Source: JABDOU01 sp041567895 (lineage in GTDB: Bacteria > Actinomycetota > Acidimicrobiia > Spongiisociales > SHLN01). Taken from it: a DNA stretch of 64,000 bases. Each line of letters starts with the position of its first letter. Positions within the stretch are counted from its first letter, which is position 1. Positions 28,640 through 37,328 of the stretch are shown here, piece by piece. The position numbers and the translations under genes are program-made. Under the pieces are notes generated by a model. The model had not been told where the DNA came from. It made no database searches and was given only the letters and a program-made list of their open reading frames with translations. The stretch is from contig JBFGAX010000008.1 in assembly GCA_041567895.1 (NCBI GenBank), forward strand, positions 1-64,000, read 5' to 3'.

Positions 28640-29630
28640 ACGGCTCCACGAGGTGTCGGGCGATCAGATCGAGTTGGTGGGGGTCGTTCGTCAGTGGCGT
28701 GAGAATCAGGTACTCCAGACCGGCATCCCGCAATCCGGCCACGGTCTCCTGCATGTCATCAATCGTGCCCGTGAGATAGGACGCCTGTAGATCTGCCGAC
28801 GTCCGGTGCTCGCCCATCACCGCCAGGAAATGAGGCATCTGAGCCGCCAGTGCCTCGTCGCGAGTTGCATCCTCCACGACGTGGACAAACTGGGTTGCAC
28901 CGAAGATCAAGTGGTCCGGATCGCGGCCGATCGAGATCAGATGATCCTGGACCGCCTGCCAATCGGCTTTGACGTCACCAGGATCGCTACCGCTCGATCT
29001 CGCCATCCATCCATCCGCCGCCGCGATTCGGCGGAGAACGCCTGGAGCGATGTACGGCTTATCGGGAGTGTCAGGGGCATGGGTCAGCGTGCCGCCCGCC
29101 ACCCAGATGTGAGGAAGGTCGGGGATCCGGGGGTGAATCGTGAGGTTCTCGACCTGCCAGAACTGACCGTCGAAGCTCACCCTCTCTTCGCTCAACAGAA
29201 GGCGAATCAGCTCGAGCGCCTCATCCGTGCGCTTGCCACGCTCGCGCAGCGACACGCCAACGGCGTCGAATTCATCTGGATCCCATCCAACCGCGACCCC
29301 GAAACGAAACCGCCCACCCGATAGCAGATGCAGCGAAGCGATCTCCTTGGCGAGGATGACGGGATGTCGCAGGGGCAGGACGAGGGCCGCCGTACCCAGT
29401 CCAACGCGCTCGGTCACCCCTGCTGCTGCGGCCAGCATGACAAGCGAATCCATCCAGGAAACGCCGTAAACCCCCTTCGAAACGAGCAGGTGATCGATGA
29501 CCCAAATGTCTTCGTATCGATGCTCTTCAACCTGTCGGCAGTAGTGCAGGAGATCTCTCGAATCGTCGTACGAGATTCCCGGCCACGCATACGATGGAAT
29601 GCGCAACCCGAAGCGAAGAGACCGGGTCAC
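28632..29630 (-). CDS. Luciferase-like monooxygenase family, probable F420-dependent oxidoreductase
   Basis: A 332-residue TIM-barrel LLM protein. Characteristic segments are FGLRIPSYAWPG, EDIWVIDHL, LGTAALVLPLRHPVILAKEIASLHLLSGGRFRFGVAVGW (described in parts) and the C-terminal ETVAGLRDAGLEYLIL. In actinobacteria this class mostly uses coenzyme F420. Substrate unknown. Its start overlaps the nicotinamidase stop by four bases, so the two are translationally coupled, and it is probably part of the same catabolic module. Confidence 0.85.
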   Translation of the reverse strand: MTRSLRFGLRIPSYAWPGISYDDSRDLLHYCRQVEEHRYEDIWVIDHLLVSKGVYGVSWMDSLVMLAAAAGVTERVGLGTAALVLPLRHPVILAKEIASLHLLSGGRFRFGVAVGWDPDEFDAVGVSLRERGKRTDEALELIRLLLSEERVSFDGQFWQVENLTIHPRIPDLPHIWVAGGTLTHAPDTPDKPYIAPGVLRRIAAADGWMARSSGSDPGDVKADWQAVQDHLISIGRDPDHLIFGATQFVHVVEDATRDEALAAQMPHFLAVMGEHRTSADLQASYLTGTIDDMQETVAGLRDAGLEYLILTPLTNDPHQLDLIARHLVEPFS

Positions 29631-30220
29631 ATCCCGGATCCGACCAGGGCCACGCCGGCCGCCTCGAGATCGGCCAATGCCCTCTCTCCGTCACCGGGCT
29701 GCAGGTTCACGGAGGCGGTTGCATCGGTCAGCAAGGTCGTTGCGAACTCGCCCGCGATTGCATCCAGCGCCGTCTCCTTCACGCAGTAGTCGAGCGCCAG
29801 TCCTACAACCACCACGCTCTCGATCCCGGCTTCGAGCAGAAGCGAGCCCAACCCGGTGGGCGTCTCTATCCCGGATTGCGGATCTCGCACAGTGAATCCC
29901 GAATATCCGTCCTCGCCACCGGTTCCTTTGCGGATCGACGGGCCGACGACGTCGAGGTCAGGATGGAACTGCGCCCCCCACGTGTCGCGTACACAATGCA
30001 CTGGCCAGATGCCGCCGTCCTTTTCGAAATGCGGCGTTGAGTCCGGATGCCAATCCTGGGTATAGACCACGGTGGCATCGGCTTCCCGGGCATCCGAGAT
30101 CTGACCATTGATGACAGGAACCACCGCTTCGCCTCCCGACACGTACAGGCTTCCCTGCGCATCTGCGAAATCGTTCTGGACGTCAACGACGATGAGGGCG
30201 GTTTTGGCATCGTATTCCAT
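29627..30220 (-). CDS. pncA: Nicotinamidase (isochorismatase-like hydrolase)
   Basis: A 197-residue cysteine hydrolase. Catalytic Asp13 (VVDVQNDF), Lys98 (IRKGTG) and Cys146 (DYCVKETA) are present, as are the metal ligands Asp56 and His58 in DWHPDSTPHF with His64. The WPVHCVRDTWGAQFHPDL stretch is typical of PncA. It would convert nicotinamide to nicotinate and ammonia, in NAD salvage or as the first step of nicotinate catabolism with the hydroxylase and enamidase-like enzyme next door. The downstream LLM gene overlaps it by four bases. Confidence 0.88.
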   Translation of the reverse strand: MEYDAKTALIVVDVQNDFADAQGSLYVSGGEAVVPVINGQISDAREADATVVYTQDWHPDSTPHFEKDGGIWPVHCVRDTWGAQFHPDLDVVGPSIRKGTGGEDGYSGFTVRDPQSGIETPTGLGSLLLEAGIESVVVVGLALDYCVKETALDAIAGEFATTLLTDATASVNLQPGDGERALADLEAAGVALVGSGM

Positions 30221-30257
30221 GGACTCAGGCTACATACGAATTCCTGGCGATCGAAGA

Positions 30258-31061
30258 TCAGCCGGTCGACGGTCCCAGGCCGCGCACGCCGAGCCCGGCA
30301 TCACATTCGATCACCGCACCGGTGGTGGCGGCTGCATTGGCGCGAGAGGCCAACTGAACGTAGTGACCGGTGTAGTCCGCGGGTTGCGGCAAGAAGTGGA
30401 GTGGTACCACCGCGGTGGCCATTTCTTCCAGATTCGGGATCGAGGAAGGGGTGCGATCGCCGAGACCCAGCGACTCAGGGCCGCGGATGTCTGTTTGCAT
30501 GAAACCCGGAGCGACACCATTGACCCGCACGCGGGGCGCCAGCTCATATGCCAACTGGCGCACCAGCCCGACCACCGCATGCTTGGATGCTGTGTAGACC
30601 ACGCCGCCCACGCCGGCGTGCCACGACGACAGGGAAGCGGTCAGTATCACGGATCCACCGCTGTCTTGCAGCGCCTCTGCAGCCGCCTTCACACCAAGCA
30701 GATACCCCTTGACATTGACGGCGAAGAGCTCATCGAAACCACGATCGAGCTGTTCCATGTCGGTTTCCACGACACCGGCGCCATAGTCGAACAGACCTGC
30801 GTTTCCCACGTAGCAATCCAACTTGCCGAACGTCTCGACACATACGGCAACTGAGCGCTGGTTGTCCTCCCCCGACCGGACGTCACCTACCACTCCTGTC
30901 ACGGCGCCCGAATGAGCCGATTCCACGTCGGCGACGCGATCGGCAGATCGGTCGACGGCGACCACCCTGGCCCCCTCGGTGACAAAGCGCTCAACGAGCG
31001 CTCGCCCGAGCCCCGATCCAGCGCCGGTCACCAGCGCTACCTCACCTTCAAGCCACCCCAT
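30258..31061 (-). CDS. Short-chain dehydrogenase/reductase, BphB-like
   Basis: A 267-residue SDR with the NAD(P) motif VTGAGSGLGRA (about residues 11-21), NAGLFDYGAG, the catalytic Ser in LTASLSSWHAGVGG and the YTASK motif (YxxxK). Asp after strand 2 (VAVDRS) points to NAD. It resembles dihydrodiol dehydrogenases such as BphB/HcaB in length and central sequence. ATG 31061 follows GGAG at 6 bases; TTG one codon earlier is less likely. Its start overlaps the end of the cyclase/ATPase gene by 14 bases. Substrate unknown. Confidence 0.85.
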   Translation of the reverse strand: MGWLEGEVALVTGAGSGLGRALVERFVTEGARVVAVDRSADRVADVESAHSGAVTGVVGDVRSGEDNQRSVAVCVETFGKLDCYVGNAGLFDYGAGVVETDMEQLDRGFDELFAVNVKGYLLGVKAAAEALQDSGGSVILTASLSSWHAGVGGVVYTASKHAVVGLVRQLAYELAPRVRVNGVAPGFMQTDIRGPESLGLGDRTPSSIPNLEEMATAVVPLHFLPQPADYTGHYVQLASRANAAATTGAVIECDAGLGVRGLGPSTG

Positions 31062-34000
31062 CAACAGCTCCTTTCATGTCGGCAGACAGCGATTCGGTTT
31101 CTGTGCCCATGTCTTTGCCCAACGTTGCTCCGGTGATGCTCTCCACGAGCCGCTGCGCGATTGCGAACACCGATGACTGGCCTTCAGCGTGTTCGGGCAG
31201 ATCCCGGCTGCCACCTGCGGCAACCACCGCATCGAGCGCACCGGCGATCTCTGCCGCCCCACGTGGCGTGACCACTGCACCGGCTTGCGCTCGCATGTCG
31301 ATCGCGGCCTTGACGAGCTGGGCAGCTTCTCGATGTCCTGAGCGGGCCGCAGCCGTGGCCAATCCGATCAAGGAGTCCGCTATGCCCAGCTTGTCGCCAA
31401 TCCGGCGACGCAGCTCCAGTCCCCGCCAATGGAGATCTGCAGCTTCACCGTGGCGCGCCGAGGCCGAGCTGACATGTGCGAGTCCCCATAATCTGTTGGC
31501 TTCGTGTCGGGGAATGTGGGCGTATACAGCCCATCGCAGACTCCTCTGGAACTGTGCTTCGGCATCGTCGAGTTCGCCGTTCATCATTGCAGCCACTCCC
31601 AGGACCCACTCCGGAGCCGTGCGGCGCATGGCATGTCTCAGGGCCGTGGGCAAGCTGGCCGCCTCCGCAAGACGCGTGGCTTCGTCGAGCATGAGGTGCT
31701 CGAGGGCGACACTGGCGTGCGAACAGAGGACACCGGCGAGCTCGGCCGGGGCTCCCAGACCTTCTGCCACCACCCTGGCCTGCTCGAGGATTTCGATCGC
31801 CTCGGCCGGCTCACCCAGGTGCGCCAGCGCCTCGCCTCGCAATCGATGGGCGTGGGCGACCACGCGCGGGTTGCCCAGATCCTCAGCCAGCTCCGCGGCC
31901 TCGATCGACAGGCGGTGGGCTGTTGCCGGGTCGCCTCGCAGGTTGGCGAGCCAACCCAGCTCGGCCAGAAGCAGGGGACGCGCCGAGAGATCGCCGATGG
32001 TTGCCGCCAACGACAGCGCTTCACCGTAGTGCTCTTCGGCCGTCCGATAGTCCCCGAGCCACAAGTGCAACTCGGCAAGCGATCCGAGCACCAATCGGAC
32101 CAGCTGGTCGTCCTCAGCCTGCTGAGCCAGGCCCATCGCCCGCTCCAGGAGATCTTGCGCACGGACCTGCTGGCCGCTGCTGCCTGCCGCAATCGCGAGG
32201 CTGCGCAGAATTCCGGCGGCAACGCGCTCATCTCCGGCGCGTTCGGCCCGATCCAGTGCTTCCTCCCATTTGGACTGGGCCAGCTCGAGGTCGGAGCGCC
32301 GGAACGCCACGTACCCGGTGCCTGCGAGGGCTTTGGCGAGCGTGAGGTCATCGTCGCCGGTTTCGGCGGCCGCCTCTGCGGCGGCGAAGAGTCGCTCGGC
32401 TTCATCGAACTCTCCCCGCAACAGCAGGAGGTTGCCCAGTGCGACGCGAGCTGAGGTACGGATCGCGTCGCTCCCGCCGTTCGTCTCCAGGGCTGTCGTC
32501 AGCCGCTGGATGCCCTCGGTCCAGGCCCCGTGAGAGGTCCAGAACGGAGTCATCGCAAGACACATGCGCAGGACGCTGTTGTTGTCTCCGGCCACAATGC
32601 CACTGTCGATGGCTCTTCGGATGTTCTCGCGTTCGGCCACGAGATCGTCCATGATCGCCGCATGGCCTCGCCTGCCGATCCGGGCCTGCTTATCCTCGAC
32701 CTGCTCGAGGTACCACTCGCGATGCCTGGCGGCGAATACATCGGACTCGTCTGCCGCTTCGAGCTCGAGCGCAGCAAGCTCCCTGATGGACTCCAACATC
32801 GACCACCGGTCGGGGTCCTCGGGATGCGCCACTACGAGGGAGGAGCGCACGAGGTGCCGCAGCAAACCGGGGATGTCCTCGCTCGAGACCGACGCGTCGG
32901 AGCATACGGCTGCAGCAGCATCGAACGTTCCACTTCCCGCGAACGCAGCGAGGCGCGTGAACAGTCGCCGCTCGCTGTTGCTGAGAAGATCGAGACTCCA
33001 CTCCAGGGCAGCCCGGAGGGTCTGATGTCTGCCGGGCGCCGTTCGTCTGCCGTGGGTGAGTAACGCGAACCGATCGGCAAGACCACGTAGCACGCCGCTC
33101 AACGTCCGCTCATCCAGCGCGGCGGCAGCCAGCTCGATCGCAAGTGGTATCCCGTTGAGGTGGGCGACGATGCGAGCAACATCGGCGACGTTGGCGTCCG
33201 ACAACTCAAATCCTGGTCGCACCAGGGCGGCCCTCGTGACGAAGAGCTGAATTGCGTCATTGGTTCCGGCTTCGGTCACGGTCTGCACGGATTCGGGATT
33301 GACGACGGGCATCGGGCCAACGCGCCACACCACCTCTCCCTCGACGTCGAGTGGCTCCCGGCTGGTGGCAAGTATCGCGACGTGCGGACAGTGCTGGGAC
33401 AGACGCTCGGTCAAGACTGCCACGGCGTCCAACAGGTGTTCGCAATTGTCGAGAATCAACAGCGTTGCCTTGTGCGCCAGGGCTTCGATCAACAGGTCGT
33501 CATTGGTTCGCCCTGGTTGTTCCGGAACCCCCAGGGTGGCGGCAACGGCATCGGACACCGAATCGGGGTCCGTGAGAGCGGCCAACTCCACGAGCCATGC
33601 ACCATCGGCGAACCGGTCCATGACGTCGAACGCGACCTGAACGGCGAGCCGTGTCTTGCCGACCCCACCCATACCCACGACACTGACAACTCCACTCGAG
33701 CGGAGCATGTCTGCGAGGCCGGCGCGCTCGGCTGCCCGGCCGACGAATCCGGACCGTAGGAATGGCAGGTTGTGGGCAACGATCCCGATGGCGCGCAACG
33801 GCGGGAAATCAGTCTGCAGATGGGGATGGCGAAGCTGGAAGAGTCGCTCCGGTTTGGCGAATCCGCGAAGTTGGAAGGATCCGAGGGCAAGGAGCGAGCT
33901 GTCAGGAGGCAGGTTGCCGTGGGCATCGTGTGCGGTGGCTTCAGACAACAATACCTGCCCGCCGTGGGCGCCGGACGAGATCCGGGCGACCTGGTGAAGG

Positions 34001-34446
34001 GCCAGAGAGACGTAGTCGTGCCCGATGGGCGTTGCCTCCCCCGTATGAACCCCTATTCGCACCCGCACCTCGGCGCCGGCAGGCCACTCGTGGGTAGCCA
34101 GGGCGTGTTGTGCCTCCAGGCAGGCGGCTAGTGCTTCGGCGCTGTCGGGAAACGCGAGGAGAAAGGAATCTCCTTCGGTCCCGAGTTCCACACCGTGGTG
34201 GCGGCCAAACGCGGCGCGCAGAAGCCCGCGATGGGCGGATAGGAGTGCGGCATAGTCGTCGCCCAGCTTGCGAAACAGACGGGTGGAGCCTTCGATGTCC
34301 GTCATCACGAACGTGACGAGGCCCGCCGGTAGCGGCTCGGAGGTCAACGGGACGTCCGCCCAGGTGCCCTCCGCCGGCGCGGTCTCGAAAGGGGTTATGT
34401 CGAGCTCACCCCCCGTGGAATCCGCCACAAACGGGTCATATTCCAT
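31048..34446 (-). CDS. Adenylate cyclase-domain/AAA-ATPase/TPR regulator (AfsR-like, no output HTH)
   Basis: An 1132-residue protein. Residues about 40-210 are a class III nucleotidyl cyclase domain (VTFVMTDIEGSTRLF, GTEGDSFLLAF, GGQVLLSEAT). Residues about 235-540 are an STAND-type ATPase (GMGGVGKTRLAV, ATLLILDNCEHLLDA, LATSREPL). The rest is helical TPR repeats. The cyclase metal Asp is present but the substrate-specifying Lys position is Gly and the catalytic Asn position is His (LALHQVARI), so activity on ATP is doubtful. No DNA-binding domain ends the protein, unlike LuxR- or SARP-type relatives. Role likely signalling; target unknown. Confidence 0.85.
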   Translation of the reverse strand: MEYDPFVADSTGGELDITPFETAPAEGTWADVPLTSEPLPAGLVTFVMTDIEGSTRLFRKLGDDYAALLSAHRGLLRAAFGRHHGVELGTEGDSFLLAFPDSAEALAACLEAQHALATHEWPAGAEVRVRIGVHTGEATPIGHDYVSLALHQVARISSGAHGGQVLLSEATAHDAHGNLPPDSSLLALGSFQLRGFAKPERLFQLRHPHLQTDFPPLRAIGIVAHNLPFLRSGFVGRAAERAGLADMLRSSGVVSVVGMGGVGKTRLAVQVAFDVMDRFADGAWLVELAALTDPDSVSDAVAATLGVPEQPGRTNDDLLIEALAHKATLLILDNCEHLLDAVAVLTERLSQHCPHVAILATSREPLDVEGEVVWRVGPMPVVNPESVQTVTEAGTNDAIQLFVTRAALVRPGFELSDANVADVARIVAHLNGIPLAIELAAAALDERTLSGVLRGLADRFALLTHGRRTAPGRHQTLRAALEWSLDLLSNSERRLFTRLAAFAGSGTFDAAAAVCSDASVSSEDIPGLLRHLVRSSLVVAHPEDPDRWSMLESIRELAALELEAADESDVFAARHREWYLEQVEDKQARIGRRGHAAIMDDLVAERENIRRAIDSGIVAGDNNSVLRMCLAMTPFWTSHGAWTEGIQRLTTALETNGGSDAIRTSARVALGNLLLLRGEFDEAERLFAAAEAAAETGDDDLTLAKALAGTGYVAFRRSDLELAQSKWEEALDRAERAGDERVAAGILRSLAIAAGSSGQQVRAQDLLERAMGLAQQAEDDQLVRLVLGSLAELHLWLGDYRTAEEHYGEALSLAATIGDLSARPLLLAELGWLANLRGDPATAHRLSIEAAELAEDLGNPRVVAHAHRLRGEALAHLGEPAEAIEILEQARVVAEGLGAPAELAGVLCSHASVALEHLMLDEATRLAEAASLPTALRHAMRRTAPEWVLGVAAMMNGELDDAEAQFQRSLRWAVYAHIPRHEANRLWGLAHVSSASARHGEAADLHWRGLELRRRIGDKLGIADSLIGLATAAARSGHREAAQLVKAAIDMRAQAGAVVTPRGAAEIAGALDAVVAAGGSRDLPEHAEGQSSVFAIAQRLVESITGATLGKDMGTETESLSADMKGAVDGVA

Positions 34447-34486
34447 GTATCAAATCTACCTGGAGACGCCCGTCTGATGGCTGGGG

Positions 34487-35719
34487 CTATTTGATGCCGG
34501 AACTGGCCACGTTTTCTACGAAGTATCGCTGAGCCATGATGAACACGGTAAAAGGAATCATCACTGACAGCACGATGGCTGCGAAGATCAGATTGGGGCC
34601 TTCGCCGGACTGGCCTCCCAGCGTCTGAAGCGCGAGCGTCAGAACGAAGTCGTCTGAATTCGCCAGGTTGATGGAGACCAGTGGCCATATGAACGAATTC
34701 CACGCGTAGAGGAACATGAACGTCGCAAGTGTCGCAATGGCCGGCCAGGCGAGCGGCACGAAGATGGTCCAAAGGATGGTCCATCGGCGAGCACCGTCAA
34801 CGAAAGCAGCCTCCTCCAACTCCTTTGGAATCGCGACGAAGAACTGTCGCATCAAGAACGTGCCGTACGCGTTGAACAGGAACGGCCAGACGAGAGACCC
34901 GAGCGTGTTGACCCACCCCAGAGCAACAATCAGGCGAAACAAGGGGACGATCAGCACCACGAACGGGATCATGATCGATCCGACATACGCCACAAAGATC
35001 TTGTCCCGACCCGCGAATCGCACTCGGGAAAAGGCATATCCGCCGGTGATCGATGTGAAGAGCGTCCCGGCGACCACGAGAATCGTCACCAGAATCGTGT
35101 TGGTCAGCGAACGATCAAAGTCTCTCAGCTCGATGACCTCACCGAAGTTCTGCCATTGGGCTTCCACCGTTTCGGCGGGTTCTGTGGTGCGAACTACGGC
35201 AAAGGATTCGACCGATGGGTCATCGAGTGCGACAAACCGACCAACAGACGTATTGCGAACCAGCGCCCGCTGCGATGACTCGTCGCCCAGTTGCACCTCA
35301 TAGATGGGGAAGGATTCTTCATCGAGAACCACGGTCGAGCCCGTATCGGTTGCTCGATCGAGCGGCCACGCAATGGTGTCGTCGATGTCATCGAGATTCG
35401 CAAACAGGCCGGCCTGGATGCCCGACTCGGCGAGGTAGGTGACCTCGGTCCCCCCTCCAACAATCGGCGCATTGAATAGCTCAACTTCTTCACCGGCAAC
35501 GGTCGCCGTAGCCGCCGATCTCGGGAGAATCTTCGGTGGATACCGGAACGTGTCATCGGCAGTCTTGACAGCAGTCGCAGCCATATAGAAGAACGGAAAC
35601 AACATCGCCAGAGCCACCAGTATCAGGATTCCATAGGCCCCGCCCCTGACGCCGACGGTCCGCAAAATCTTTCTTCGCCGGTGTCGAGTGGCTTGTGCAT
35701 CCAGGCCGGTGGTCGTCAT
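34487..35719 (-). CDS. Sugar ABC transporter permease, MalG-like with large external insert
   Basis: A 410-residue binding-protein-dependent permease. The first helix is at about residues 27-48; a roughly 150-residue mainly beta-like extracytoplasmic segment follows (about 50-195) before the usual five-helix core. The EAA loop EEAAFVDGARRWTILWTIFVPLAWPAI couples to the ATPase. It ends ENVASSGIK, typical of MalG-type proteins. ATG 35719 overlaps the MalF-like stop by four bases (ATGA). With the binding protein and MalF-like protein it forms a CUT1 sugar importer. Confidence 0.9.
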   Translation of the reverse strand: MTTTGLDAQATRHRRRKILRTVGVRGGAYGILILVALAMLFPFFYMAATAVKTADDTFRYPPKILPRSAATATVAGEEVELFNAPIVGGGTEVTYLAESGIQAGLFANLDDIDDTIAWPLDRATDTGSTVVLDEESFPIYEVQLGDESSQRALVRNTSVGRFVALDDPSVESFAVVRTTEPAETVEAQWQNFGEVIELRDFDRSLTNTILVTILVVAGTLFTSITGGYAFSRVRFAGRDKIFVAYVGSIMIPFVVLIVPLFRLIVALGWVNTLGSLVWPFLFNAYGTFLMRQFFVAIPKELEEAAFVDGARRWTILWTIFVPLAWPAIATLATFMFLYAWNSFIWPLVSINLANSDDFVLTLALQTLGGQSGEGPNLIFAAIVLSVMIPFTVFIMAQRYFVENVASSGIK

Positions 35720-37272
35720 GCGCTGAGCACTCCATCCTCGCCGCCCCGGCGAAAATACAGCAATGTCACGCCGAAGATGAGAATGAATAGGGCCCATGCC
35801 ACCGCTGATGCGTAGCCGATCTGGAATTGCTGGAAGGCCTTCTGATACAGGTACACCACCGGCGTGAGCGTCGAGTTGGCCGGACCGGCGGGTGGATTGG
35901 GTGAATTCAAGATGAAAGGCTCATTGAACAGTTGCAGCGCCAGGATCGTGGTCGTCGCGACCACGAATACGGTGGTTGGTCTCAGGGTCGGCACGGTGAT
36001 CGCAGTAAACCTCCTCCAGGGTCCGGCTCCGTCGATTTCGGCAGCCTCGTAAAGGGTGCGATCGATCCCCTGCATGCCGGCGAGGAACAACACGGTATTG
36101 AATCCGATCTGTTGCCAGACAAAGAGAATCACGACCGCAAACAGAGCAATATTCGAGTCCGATATCCACTGCGGTTGGGCCGCCTCGAGTTCCAAACCGA
36201 ACAACGCGTTGATCCACTCGGTTGCCTTGAGAATCATGAAGTTGAGATATCCGACCGTCGAGTTGAACAGCTGCTTCCAGATGAGTGTCACCCCAACGAC
36301 CCCGGCGATCGAGGGCAAGAAGTAGACGGCACGAAAGGCTTTCATGCCAGGGAGCTTGGAGTTCAGAAGTGATGCGAGGAGCAAGGCGGGTCCCACCGCC
36401 AGGGGGATGGCGAGTGCCGAAAAGACAACGATGTTTCGAAGCGATCGGAGAAACAGGTCGTCCGACAAGAGATCCAGGTAGTTCTGGAATCCGACGAACG
36501 TGGCGTCGGTCAGGCCATCCCATTCGGTGAAGCTGATGAAGAGCGATACGACGAGTGGTCCGGCAAAGAAGGCGAGGAATCCGAGAGCGTTGGGAGCTAC
36601 GAAGAGGAGGCCGTCCATCGTTTCTGTCTGAGATTCGGTCGTCTCGAACAATTGGGCCGCAGAATCCGTCCACCCCATCCGAGCGAAAAAGCCGGCAGGA
36701 ATGGCGATGGCCCAGAAAGCCAATACGTCCGGCTGAACGGCTCGGCGAAGGAATTCGATGATGCCAGGAACCAGCCCAACGGCCAGCAACAGGACGACGA
36801 GGCCGGTGATCATCGTCCATCGTGCCACCTGGCGTAGTGCAACCTGGGGTGCTTCGGTTCTCGCCGCGTAACCCTGAACGAGCCATCCGATGATGACGAT
36901 CCCCAGCCATCCGACGCTGCCGTTGAAAGCCTCGCCCACTGCATCGATGCCCGTGAACATTCCCATCCCGTTCAGAGCAATGAACCCCAGAATCACCGCG
37001 AGCAGGGAGTCCAGCACGAATCCGGCGAGGCGCCCGCGATGTTCTCTTGCCAACGTCCATCGGATCGCCAAAACCGACGCCACGAGTGCACCGAAGAGAG
37101 CAAGCGCCAGAGTCCAGCGAAGAACTCCCTCGACGTCAATTCCAAACTTGAGAATCGTGGCGGCGAGGGCCAAGCCCACGATGATGGCTACCGCCACTCG
37201 CCACGCGACCAGCGGTTTGAACCATGTAGGCAGATCCTCCCGGGTCATTACTTCTGTGAGTTGGGTAGTCAT
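35716..37272 (-). CDS. Sugar ABC transporter permease, MalF-like with extra N-terminal helices
   Basis: A 518-residue permease. Residues about 20-180 contain five or six hydrophobic helices not found in standard MalF proteins; the CUT1 permease core is at about 220-510 and has the EAA loop EAAEIDGAGPWRRFTAITVPTLRPT. The frame is open 62 codons further upstream, but that part overlaps the binding-protein gene, so MTTQLTEVMTRED at 37272 is chosen. No good ribosome site precedes it; the hairpin at 37284-37316 sits just upstream, so translation may depend on coupling or leader structure. Confidence 0.88.
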   Translation of the reverse strand: MTTQLTEVMTREDLPTWFKPLVAWRVAVAIIVGLALAATILKFGIDVEGVLRWTLALALFGALVASVLAIRWTLAREHRGRLAGFVLDSLLAVILGFIALNGMGMFTGIDAVGEAFNGSVGWLGIVIIGWLVQGYAARTEAPQVALRQVARWTMITGLVVLLLAVGLVPGIIEFLRRAVQPDVLAFWAIAIPAGFFARMGWTDSAAQLFETTESQTETMDGLLFVAPNALGFLAFFAGPLVVSLFISFTEWDGLTDATFVGFQNYLDLLSDDLFLRSLRNIVVFSALAIPLAVGPALLLASLLNSKLPGMKAFRAVYFLPSIAGVVGVTLIWKQLFNSTVGYLNFMILKATEWINALFGLELEAAQPQWISDSNIALFAVVILFVWQQIGFNTVLFLAGMQGIDRTLYEAAEIDGAGPWRRFTAITVPTLRPTTVFVVATTTILALQLFNEPFILNSPNPPAGPANSTLTPVVYLYQKAFQQFQIGYASAVAWALFILIFGVTLLYFRRGGEDGVLSA

Positions 37273-37283
37273 CGGGTAACCGT

Positions 37284-37316
37284 GACCCGGGCCGGGCGAG
37301 GAGCCCGGCCCGGGTC
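37284..37316 (-). promoter_or_regulatory. GC-rich stem-loop between binding-protein gene and permease gene
   Basis: A perfect 14-base inverted repeat (arms 37284-37297 and 37303-37316, loop GAGGA) occupies most of the 56-base gap. There is no T-run after it on the minus strand. Such intercistronic stems often stabilise the upstream message or reduce read-through, so that the binding protein is made in excess over the membrane subunits. Confidence 0.7.
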
Positions 37317-37328
37317 CAACGGCCTGTG

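Noticed and set aside
31048..34446. LuxR-family regulator
   Set aside because: The ATPase/TPR architecture is similar, but no helix-turn-helix follows the repeats.
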